In this document: positions 1-5,978 of the stretch, piece by piece | Layout: each line of letters opens with the position of its first letter | Numbering within the stretch: position 1 is the first letter of the stretch | Origin: Solirubrobacteraceae bacterium | GTDB taxonomy: Bacteria > Actinomycetota > Thermoleophilia > Solirubrobacterales > Solirubrobacteraceae | Direction of reading: 5' to 3' | DNA length: 12,748 bases | Assembly: GCA_025928415.1 (NCBI GenBank) | Contig: JAICJK010000025.1 | Span: forward strand, 1 to 12,748 | Notes under the pieces: model-generated | What the model saw: the letters and a program-made list of their open reading frames with translations, nothing else | Told to the model about the DNA's origin: nothing | Database searches by the model: none | Program-made: the position numbers and the translations under genes

Positions 1-35
1 CGCCCGGCGGGCGGCCCCGCGCTGGGCGCTGACGA

Positions 36-2258
36 TCAGCCGCTGACGGTGCCCGCGGCGATCCGCGCGGCGCCCGCGCCACAGCGCGCGCCGCCCGCCG
101 CGATCGGCACGCGCCGGCCGAGGTCGCGCGACGACGTCCCGGCCCACAGCCCGTAGCAGCCGGGCGCGACGCGCCAGCCGTGCCGGTGCACGTCCCAGTA
201 GGCGAACGCGCGGGCGTCCAGCGCCAGGTGCACGCGCGCGCGGCGGCCGGGGCGCAGGTCGACCTTCGCGAAGCCCTTGAGCTGCCGCGGCGGCTGCACG
301 CGCCCGGGCGCCGACGGCAGGCCGAGGTAGACCTGGGGCACGGCGGTCCCCCGTCGCCCGCCGCGGTTGGCGACGTCGACGGTGACGCGCACGCCGGCGC
401 CCCGCCGCGCGGCGCGCACGCGCAGGCCCCGCAGCGCGAAGCGCGTGTAGGACAGCCCGAAGCCGAACGGGTACGCCGGGCGCACGCGCCGCTGGTCGTA
501 GGAGCGGTAGCCGACCAGGACGCCCTCGCCGTAGGTCACGATGCCGCCGACCCCGGGATAGAGCTTCGGATCGCCCGCGGTCGGCAGGTCGCCCTCGCGG
601 CGGGGGAAGGTGGCCGGCAGGCGGCCGCCCGGGTCGGCGTCGCCGAACAGCAGCCGCGCGATCGCCGGGCCCCCGGCCTCGCCGGGGTACCAGGCCTCCA
701 GCAGCCCGGCGACGCGGTGGCGCCACGGGGTCAGCACCGGCCCGGCGGTCTCGAGCACGACGATCGTGCGCCTGTTGGCGGCGGCGACCGCCGCGACGAG
801 CTTGTCGCGGTCCACGGCGTCCTTGCTGCCGCACTCCAGCCCGAGGCACGGCTTGTCGGTGCCCTCGGCGGCGCTGTCGGCGACGACGACCACGGCGGCG
901 TCGGCGCGGCGGGCGACCTGCGCCGCGCGCGCCGGGTCGTCGCCGGTGTCGGCCCGCACATGGACCCGCGCGCCGGCGCGCGCGGCGATCGCGTTCAGCG
1001 GGCTGGTGAAGCTCAGCGGCACGATGTCCGACGAGCCGCCGCCGTTGACGTAGCGGTCGGCGTCGGGCCCGATGACCGCCAGGGAGCGCAGCCGGCGGGC
1101 GTCGAGCGGCAGGGCGTGGTCGTTCTTCAGCAGCACCGCCCCGGCCTCGGCGGCCCGCTGCGCGATGCGCCGGTGGGCCGCGGCGTCGATCCGCGCGGGC
1201 GTGTCGGCGTAGGGCGCGCGGTCGAAGAAGCCGGTGGCGAACAGCGTGCGCAGGAGGCGGTGGACGGCGGCGTCGACCGCGGCCTGCGTGGTCCGGCCGG
1301 CGGCGATCGCCGCGCTCACCGCCGCGGGCGTGAGGTTCTCGCCGCCGTCGGCGTCGGCGAACGGCCAGGGCTCGAAGTCGAGCCCCGCCGCCAGCGCGGG
1401 GCCGATGTGCTTCGACGCGCCGTAGTCGGCCAGCACGAAGCCCCGGAAGCCCCAGTCGCGGCGCAGGATGCCGGTCAGCAGCGCCTTGTTCTCGCAGGAG
1501 TGGATCCCGTTGAGGCGGTTGTAGGAGCACATGACCGAGCCGACGTGCGCGTCCTTCACCGCGGCCTCGAAGGCCGGCAGGTAGATCTCGCGCAGCGTCC
1601 GCTGGTCGACCCGCGCGTCGACGCTGAAGCGGTTGCCGACGATGCTCCCGCCGGGTCCCGGCGCCCCCTCCTGGTTGTTGGCGGCGAAGTGCTTGACGTT
1701 CGCGATCACGCCCGCGCGCTGGGCGCCGCGGATCCACGCCACCGCCATGCTCGAGGTCAGCAGCGGGTCCTCGCCGAGGCTCTCGAACGCGCGCCCCCAC
1801 AGCGGGGTGCGCAGGATGTTCACGGTCGGGGCGTAGACGACGTCGTCGCCCTTCAGCCGCGCCTCGTCGCCGACCGCGCCGCCGTAGGTCCCGGCCAGCC
1901 GCCGGTCGAAGCTCGCCGCCAGGGAGATCGAGGCCGGGAACGCCGTGCTCGGACCCTGGCGCACGCCGACCGGGCCGTCGGTCAGGTGCAGCGGCGGGAC
2001 GCCGAGCCGCGGGACGCCGTCCGCGTCGCCGGTGTGCATGCCGGCCGCGCCCGCCACCCCGCCGGCCTTGTCCCCGGCGAGCAGCCCGATCCGCTCGGCG
2101 GGCGTGAGGGCGTCGACGAGCAGCGCGGCGCGGCGATCGGGCGACAGCGACCTGTCGCACCACGGATGCGCGCCGCAGGGCCCGCCCTGCGCGTGCGCGC
2201 TGCCGGCGGCGCCGAGCGCGAGCGCGAGCGCGACTGCCACTCCGCCGAGCAGCCTCAT
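36..2258 (-). CDS. Secreted glycoside hydrolase family 3 (beta-glucosidase-type)
   Basis: Encodes 740 residues, close to the usual 700-800 for three-domain GH3 enzymes, which release sugars from the non-reducing end of beta-linked glycosides. Residues 1-23 form a Sec-type signal peptide (Arg2, Ala/Leu-rich core, AHA before QG), so the enzyme is exported. The GH3 N-terminal barrel follows, with LTDGPVGVR (91-100), KHFAANNQE (189-197) and VLADYG (275-280), whose Asp278 is the expected nucleophile. The GH3 C-terminal domain starts near 365 (AGAVLLKND, then VIGPDAD at 395-401). Glu465 in AEGTDK is the likely acid/base, judged by position only. YPFGFGLSY (596-604) leads into a C-terminal fibronectin-III-like domain. 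The ATG overlaps the methyltransferase stop as ATGA, and this start is the one that gives the signal peptide. The preferred sugar cannot be told from sequence; glucosidase, xylosidase and arabinosidase are all possible. Confidence 0.93.
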   Translation of the reverse strand: MRLLGGVAVALALALGAAGSAHAQGGPCGAHPWCDRSLSPDRRAALLVDALTPAERIGLLAGDKAGGVAGAAGMHTGDADGVPRLGVPPLHLTDGPVGVRQGPSTAFPASISLAASFDRRLAGTYGGAVGDEARLKGDDVVYAPTVNILRTPLWGRAFESLGEDPLLTSSMAVAWIRGAQRAGVIANVKHFAANNQEGAPGPGGSIVGNRFSVDARVDQRTLREIYLPAFEAAVKDAHVGSVMCSYNRLNGIHSCENKALLTGILRRDWGFRGFVLADYGASKHIGPALAAGLDFEPWPFADADGGENLTPAAVSAAIAAGRTTQAAVDAAVHRLLRTLFATGFFDRAPYADTPARIDAAAHRRIAQRAAEAGAVLLKNDHALPLDARRLRSLAVIGPDADRYVNGGGSSDIVPLSFTSPLNAIAARAGARVHVRADTGDDPARAAQVARRADAAVVVVADSAAEGTDKPCLGLECGSKDAVDRDKLVAAVAAANRRTIVVLETAGPVLTPWRHRVAGLLEAWYPGEAGGPAIARLLFGDADPGGRLPATFPRREGDLPTAGDPKLYPGVGGIVTYGEGVLVGYRSYDQRRVRPAYPFGFGLSYTRFALRGLRVRAARRGAGVRVTVDVANRGGRRGTAVPQVYLGLPSAPGRVQPPRQLKGFAKVDLRPGRRARVHLALDARAFAYWDVHRHGWRVAPGCYGLWAGTSSRDLGRRVPIAAGGARCGAGAARIAAGTVSG

Positions 2259-2878
2259 GCCGCGGCCGCCTTGCCGAGCACCGCGAAGTAGCCGAACGGC
2301 GGGCCCACGCGCCGCGCGAAGCGCAGGCCGGCGCCCGGGGCACGGGCGCGCAGCGCCTGCGTGGTGACCATGTGCGGGTCGCCCAGCAGCTCCCCCACGA
2401 CCAGCCGTCCGCCGGGCTTGAGCACCCGGGCGAGCTCGCGCAGCGCGACGTCCTGCTCGGGGACCTCGCCGAGGACGGCGACGAGATAGGCGGCGTCGAA
2501 GGTCGCGTCCGGGTAGGGCAGCGACGTGGCGTCGCCCCGGCGCGGCTCGATGTTGACCACGCCCGCCTCCCGCGCGCGGCGCATCGTGTGGTCGAGCATC
2601 CGCTGCTGCACGTCGAGGACGTGCAGCGTCCCGCCGGGCTCGAGCAGCCGGGCCGTCGCGAGGCTGTAGTAGCCGGTGCCCGGACCGACCTCCAGGGCCG
2701 TCTGGCCCGGCTGCGGGTCGAGCGCCTCGCGCAGCCGCTCGCGGGTGATGAGCGGATGGGGCGCCTCGACCCAGAAGCGCTGCCCATACGGGCACGCCGA
2801 GGGGTGCGCGCGCCACCACAGCGCGCCGGCGCCCAGCGCGCCGGCGCCGAGCAGGACGGTCCTGGTGCGGGCCCTCAT
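2255..2878 (-). CDS. Class I SAM-dependent methyltransferase with N-terminal hydrophobic segment
   Basis: A 207-residue protein with the class I methyltransferase fold. Motif I is LEVGPGTGYYS (62-72), which binds S-adenosylmethionine. VLDVQQRM (88-94) holds the acidic loop after strand 2, GDATSLPYPDATFD (115-128) is the motif II region, and LKPGGRLVVGE (153-163) is motif III, as in UbiE-like enzymes. Residues 8-22 are an uninterrupted Val/Leu/Gly/Ala/Trp stretch that could anchor the protein in the membrane; PHPLITRERL (40-49) then opens the soluble part. The chosen ATG has GGGAG 5 bases upstream. The reading frame stays open further upstream, but that part has no methyltransferase similarity I can see and would run across the divergent gene's start. 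It overlaps the GH3 gene by ATGA, so the two are probably one transcript. The substrate is unknown. Confidence 0.85.
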   Translation of the reverse strand: MRARTRTVLLGAGALGAGALWWRAHPSACPYGQRFWVEAPHPLITRERLREALDPQPGQTALEVGPGTGYYSLATARLLEPGGTLHVLDVQQRMLDHTMRRAREAGVVNIEPRRGDATSLPYPDATFDAAYLVAVLGEVPEQDVALRELARVLKPGGRLVVGELLGDPHMVTTQALRARAPGAGLRFARRVGPPFGYFAVLGKAAAA

Positions 2879-3037
2879 CGGCTCCCATCCTGCCCGAACG
2901 CGGGCCGCGGCGCGCGCGGCGGACGGCAAACCACGGACCGCGACGGGGGAGGAATCCGCACCGCGGCGGGGACCTGCCCCGGTTGGCGGCGCAGCGCGCA
3001 GCCGTGAGGCTCGCTGTCCCGACCAAAGGAGCCTCGC
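2879..3037. promoter_or_regulatory. Divergent intergenic control region (methyltransferase / USP1)
   Basis: This 159-base gap separates divergently transcribed genes and must hold promoters for both directions. I see no convincing -35/-10 pair. A 15-base imperfect palindrome at 2967-2981 (5-base arms CGGGG/CCCCG, 5-base spacer) lies about 57 bases before the USP1 start; arms of this kind are common by chance in such GC-rich DNA. No small ORF with a good start is apparent. Confidence 0.4.
3025..3031 (+). promoter_or_regulatory. Ribosome binding site of USP1
   Basis: AAAGGAG lies 6 bases before a GTG start. It is the strongest Shine-Dalgarno sequence in the window and fixes the GTG at 3038 as the start, which agrees with the conserved USP N-terminus (MFKTIIIGIDG). 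Confidence 0.85.
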
Positions 3038-3904
3038 GTGTTCAAGACCATCATCATCGGCATCGACGGGCACGACGGCGGGGCCGACGCGCTGGCGCTC
3101 GCCGGGCGGCTGGCGGACGACGACACGCGGCTGGTCGCCGTCTGCGTGGCCGTGCTCGACGCGCGCGTGAGCCGCGCCGTGAGCCTCGACTACGACGCCG
3201 TCGTCGTCGAAGGCGCCGACGAGGTCGCGGCGGCGGCCGCCGCCGCCGATCCGCGGATCGAGACCGTCCCGGCGGTCGCAGGCTCCGCGGCCGCCGGCCT
3301 GCACGACGTCGCCGCGCGCGAGGGCGCGGACCTGGTGGTCATCGGCTCGTGCCGCCGGGGCCGCATCGGGCGGATCCTGTCGGGCGACGACACGCGCGAG
3401 ATCGTCCGCTCGGCGCCGTGCCCCGTCGCCGTCGCGCCGATCGGCTACGCCCAGGCGGACAAGCCGATCGCCGCGGTGGGCGTCGGCTACGACGGCGGCC
3501 CGGAGGCCGCTGCGGCGCTGGCGCTCGCGCGCCGCCTGGCGGCGCGCGCGGGAACGCGGCCGCGGGCGATCGACGTCGTGAGCGTCCCCAACTGGGCGAT
3601 CGCGCCCGGCGGCGCGGTCTACCTCGGCCTCGAGGAGGAGCGCCGGGCCGCGCAGGAGCGCCTGGACGCACTCGAGGGCGTCGAAGGGGAGGCGCGGACG
3701 GGCTCCGCCTTCCAGGACCTGCGGGCGTTCTCGCGCGAGGTCGACCTGCTCGTCGTCGGGTCGCGCCGCCAGGGCGCGCTCGGGCGCATCGTGCTCGGCA
3801 GCGCTTCCGAGAGCCTGCTCGGCGGCTCGGAGTCCCCGCTGATCATCGTGCCGCGACCCGTCGGGGTCGCCGGAGAGGCCGCCACCGCGGACGCGCCTTC
3901 CTAG
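3038..3904 (+). CDS. Universal stress protein, two tandem UspA domains (USP1)
   Basis: A 288-residue protein of two UspA folds (about 1-135 and 142-275). Such proteins bind ATP in the cytoplasm and are linked to survival under starvation, hypoxia or oxidative stress. Domain 1 opens with IIIGIDGHDGG (5-15) and ends in CRRGRIGRILSGDDTREIV (105-123). The glycine-rich loop is present, but the usual Gly-Ser/Thr that contacts the ATP phosphates reads GDD. Domain 2 has its own first strand, AVGVGYDGGPE (146-156), and an intact loop, GSRRQGALGRIVLGSAS (241-257), so it is the better ATP-site candidate. The GTG start follows a strong AAAGGAG. The gene stands alone on its strand, divergent from the methyltransferase and convergent with the response regulator, whose stop codon overlaps its own. 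It is a paralogue of USP2 downstream. Its ligand and partner are unknown. Confidence 0.92.
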   Translation: MFKTIIIGIDGHDGGADALALAGRLADDDTRLVAVCVAVLDARVSRAVSLDYDAVVVEGADEVAAAAAAADPRIETVPAVAGSAAAGLHDVAAREGADLVVIGSCRRGRIGRILSGDDTREIVRSAPCPVAVAPIGYAQADKPIAAVGVGYDGGPEAAAALALARRLAARAGTRPRAIDVVSVPNWAIAPGGAVYLGLEEERRAAQERLDALEGVEGEARTGSAFQDLRAFSREVDLLVVGSRRQGALGRIVLGSASESLLGGSESPLIIVPRPVGVAGEAATADAPS

Positions 3905-4539
3905 GCGTCGTCCAGCAGCCCGTGGTCGATCGCGTAGCGGACGAGCTCGGCGCGGGTCGAGCGCCGCAGCTTCTGCTGGACGTGGGCGCGGTGGGTCTCC
4001 ACGGTGCGGATCGACAGGAAGAGCTGCTCGCCGATCTCGGCGTTGGTGTGACCGAGGGCGATGAGCCGCAGGACCTCGACCTCGCGCGGGCTGAGGTCGT
4101 CGGGGTTGCCCGTCACCGGCGGCGGGGCCGCAGCGAGCTTGGCGCCGAGCGACGGGTTGAGGTAGGTCTCCCCCGCCGCAGCGCGCCGCACCGCCTCGAC
4201 CAGCTCGGCGTCGGCGGCCTCCTTGAGCACGTAGGCCGCGGCGCCGGCGCGCAGCGCCCGGCGGGCGAACTCCGGGTCCTCCTGCATCGTCAGCACGACC
4301 GTGCGCGTGCCCGGCGAGCGCTCCGTCACCCCGGGCAGGGCGTCGAGCGAGCTGAGGTCGCCGGGCATGTTGAGGTCGAGCACCAGCACGTCGGGCTTGT
4401 AGCCCAGGACCGCGCGCAGCGCGGACTCGGCGTCGCCGGCCTCGGCGACGACCTCCATGCCCTCCTCGGCGTCGAGGAGCAGACGCAGGCCCGTGCGCAC
4501 GACGGCATGGTCATCGGCGAGCACCAGGCGGATCGACAC
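3901..4539 (-). CDS. NarL/FixJ-family response regulator (receiver + LuxR HTH)
   Basis: A 212-residue two-domain DNA-binding response regulator of typical length. The receiver (about 1-122) has the acidic pair Asp9-Asp10, the phosphoacceptor Asp55 in LVLDLNMPG (52-60), Thr84 and Lys106, all expected for a working phosphorylated switch. The LuxR-type helix-turn-helix lies at about 147-208, with LSPREVEVLRLIALG (149-163) and a recognition helix in LSIRTVETHRAHVQQKL (175-191). The GTG start has TAGGGT 8 bases upstream and no Shine-Dalgarno, which fits a leaderless or near-leaderless mRNA. No histidine kinase gene adjoins it, so its partner must lie elsewhere. Among well-studied regulators it is of the same class as NarL, DevR/DosR and LiaR; the stress-protein neighbours favour a DosR-like role, but that is inference. 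Confidence 0.93.
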   Translation of the reverse strand: MSIRLVLADDHAVVRTGLRLLLDAEEGMEVVAEAGDAESALRAVLGYKPDVLVLDLNMPGDLSSLDALPGVTERSPGTRTVVLTMQEDPEFARRALRAGAAAYVLKEAADAELVEAVRRAAAGETYLNPSLGAKLAAAPPPVTGNPDDLSPREVEVLRLIALGHTNAEIGEQLFLSIRTVETHRAHVQQKLRRSTRAELVRYAIDHGLLDDA

Positions 4540-4547
4540 AGCCGCGC

Positions 4548-4553
4548 ACCCTA
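4548..4553 (-). promoter_or_regulatory. Candidate -10 element of the response regulator (leaderless type)
   Basis: Read on the minus strand this is TAGGGT, matching the actinobacterial TANNNT pattern, 8 bases before the GTG at 4539. That distance would place the transcript start at or next to the start codon. There is no recognisable -35 element. TANNNT is short, so a chance match is possible. Confidence 0.4.
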
Positions 4554-4613
4554 CGCCAGACGCCCGCTGTCATCCGGAGAGATCACGGACCGGGTCGGCG
4601 GCGCGATGCCGAT

Positions 4614-4625
4614 GGCGCCGGCGCC
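4614..4625. repeat. 12-base perfect palindrome upstream of the FAD oxidoreductase
   Basis: Two abutting GGCGCC units make a perfect 12-base palindrome, followed by GGCC. It covers the place where a -35 element would sit for the -10 candidate at 4635-4640. It could be an operator, but the base composition makes chance GC palindromes likely. Confidence 0.3.
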
Positions 4626-4634
4626 GGCCCGGGG

Positions 4635-4640
4635 TAGCGT
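4635..4640 (+). promoter_or_regulatory. Candidate -10 element of the FAD oxidoreductase (leaderless type)
   Basis: TAGCGT fits TANNNT and is separated from the ATG at 4647 by 6 bases, the spacing typical of leaderless actinobacterial genes. The AGGGG between them sits only one base before the ATG, too close to act as a Shine-Dalgarno, which supports the leaderless reading. Confidence 0.45.
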
Positions 4641-4646
4641 AGGGGC

Positions 4647-5882
4647 ATGAGCTCGACAGATCCTCTCGATCCGCGTCGCGTGGTGGTTCTCGGCGCCGGC
4701 GTGGCCGGGCTGGAGGTGGTGCTCGGGCTCCGGGCGCTCGCCGGCACGCGCGTGGCGGTGACGCTCGTCTCCCCCGACGCGCGGTTCTCGCTGCGCGCGC
4801 TCGAGGTCGCGCGGCCGTTCTCGCGCGGGCACGCCAGCGCGATGGACCTGGCCGCCTTCGCGGCCGAGCAGGGCGCGGAGTTCGTGCGCAAGGCGGTCAC
4901 GACCGTCGATCCCGAGCGGCGGGTGGCGGTCTGCGACGACGGCGACGAGATCGCCTACGACGCACTGGTCGTCGCGCTCGGCGCGGTCTCGCGACCGGCG
5001 TTCTCGCACGTCGTGAGCTTCGGGACGGGCGATCCGCTGGCGCTCAACGCGATCCTCGCCGACGTCGAGCAGGGGTACACGACGTCGGTGGCGTTCGTCG
5101 TGCCCAAGGGCACGAGCTGGCCGCTGCCGCTGTACGAGCTCGCGCTGATGACCGCCGAGGAGATCTACGCGATGGGCATCGATCACGCCCGGCTGCACCT
5201 GATCACTCCGGAGAGCGCGCCGCTGGAGGTCTTCGGCCTGGAGGCCAGCCGCGCCGTGCGCGAGCTGCTCGACGCGGCCGGCATCGCCCTCCACACGTCC
5301 GTCAGCGCCCAGGTGCCCGCCACCGGCACGATCGACACCGGCTTCGGGGATCCCCTGCGGGTGGACCGCATCATCGCCCTGCCGGTGCACGACGGGCCCC
5401 ACTTGCCCGGCCTGCCCGCCGACGCCCACGGCTTCATCCACGTCGACGAGCACGCCCGCGTGCGCGGCCTGCGCGACGTCTACGCCGCGGGCGACGCCAC
5501 CGACCAGCCGATCAAGCAGGGCGGCCTCGCCGCACAACAGGCCGACCAGATCGCCGCCCAGATCGCCAGGGACGCCGGCGCCGACGCGCCGGCTCCCGAC
5601 CCGCATCCCGTCCTCCACGGCCGCCTGCTGACCGGCCATCGCGATCGGTTCCTCCAGCGCGAGCTCGGCGAGCAGCGCAGCGAGGCCACTCCGCAGCCGC
5701 TGTGGTGGCCCCCCGCCAAGGTCCATGCCACCTATCTGGCGCCGTACCTCGAGGAGCACCAGCTCACCACGCTGCCGAGCCACGAGGAGCACCCCGCCGT
5801 CGAGATCCGCGTGCCCGTGCGTCACGAGCAGCGCGGCGGGCCCGGCGTCCCGGGCGAAGACCCGCACGATCCCGCGACATGA
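4647..5882 (+). CDS. FAD-dependent oxidoreductase, NDH-2/sulfide:quinone-reductase-like
   Basis: A 411-residue flavoprotein of the pyridine nucleotide-disulfide oxidoreductase group. The N-terminal Rossmann motif VVVLGAGVAGLE (12-23) binds the FAD ADP part, ALVVALGA (106-113) is the ATG-like motif, and VYAAGDATDQPIKQGGLAA (278-296) is the C-terminal FAD motif with Asp283 and the helix that follows. In the second nucleotide-binding region, where an NADH-binding GxGxxG is expected, the sequence is VAFVVPKGTSWPLPLYELAL (148-167) and has no such motif. This resembles sulfide:quinone reductase and flavocytochrome-c sulfide dehydrogenase relatives. However, the protein has a single cysteine (Cys96), so the cysteine pair needed for sulfide oxidation is missing. 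The C-terminus (about 370-411) is rich in His, Pro and charged residues. It is divergent from the response regulator, which may control it. Electron donor and acceptor are unknown. Confidence 0.8.
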   Translation: MSSTDPLDPRRVVVLGAGVAGLEVVLGLRALAGTRVAVTLVSPDARFSLRALEVARPFSRGHASAMDLAAFAAEQGAEFVRKAVTTVDPERRVAVCDDGDEIAYDALVVALGAVSRPAFSHVVSFGTGDPLALNAILADVEQGYTTSVAFVVPKGTSWPLPLYELALMTAEEIYAMGIDHARLHLITPESAPLEVFGLEASRAVRELLDAAGIALHTSVSAQVPATGTIDTGFGDPLRVDRIIALPVHDGPHLPGLPADAHGFIHVDEHARVRGLRDVYAAGDATDQPIKQGGLAAQQADQIAAQIARDAGADAPAPDPHPVLHGRLLTGHRDRFLQRELGEQRSEATPQPLWWPPAKVHATYLAPYLEEHQLTTLPSHEEHPAVEIRVPVRHEQRGGPGVPGEDPHDPAT

Positions 5883-5883
5883 G

Positions 5884-5899
5884 GGCCGCGCCTGCGGCC
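5884..5899 (+). terminator. Possible hairpin just after the oxidoreductase stop
   Basis: GGCCGC and GCGGCC form a perfect 6-base stem with a 4-base loop, beginning 2 bases after the TGA. No T-run follows, so it is not a classic intrinsic terminator. It could be an mRNA 3'-end stabiliser or simply chance in GC-rich DNA. Whether transcription stops here decides if the oxidoreductase belongs to the USP2 operon. Confidence 0.25.
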
Positions 5900-5905
5900 G
5901 CCGGG

Positions 5906-5922
5906 CTGCGGACTTCCCACAG
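5906..5922. promoter_or_regulatory. Candidate regulator-binding palindrome upstream of USP2
   Basis: An imperfect palindrome of the form CTGnGG-N5-CCnCAG, 57 bases before the USP2 ATG. Its left half contains GGACTT, close to the GGGACT half-site of mycobacterial DosR boxes; the right half does not match well. It lies in the only sizeable gap of the plus-strand cluster and is the best operator candidate there. No TANNNT element with leaderless spacing is visible before USP2. Confidence 0.25.
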
Positions 5923-5978
5923 GATCGTCGCGCCCTAGCCACGATGTGCCCGGGCCCGCGGTGATCGACGATGACGGC

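Noticed and set aside
180..2291. 703-codon open frame on the plus strand opposite the GH3 gene
   Set aside because: Antisense shadow of the GH3 enzyme, whose signal peptide and catalytic motifs are clear on the other strand.
2822..2852. Imperfect tandem repeat of GC-rich units near the methyltransferase start
   Set aside because: It simply encodes the repeated Gly-Ala-Gly-Ala-Leu of the hydrophobic N-terminal segment; there is no sign of a separate repeat element.
2967..2981. CGGGG-N5-CCCCG palindrome as a DosR-type box before USP1
   Set aside because: It shares only the GGGAC-like core, and short GC arms arise often by chance in DNA of this composition. Kept only as a note in the intergenic entry.
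2259..3026. Upstream extension of the GH3 reading frame by 256 codons
   Set aside because: The extension lies over the methyltransferase gene in a different frame, is Arg-rich without domains, and would bury the signal peptide that begins at 2258.
2983..4650. 555-codon open frame on the plus strand across USP1 and the regulator
   Set aside because: It covers USP1 in the wrong frame and the regulator antisense. Poly-Arg composition marks it as a GC-bias artefact.
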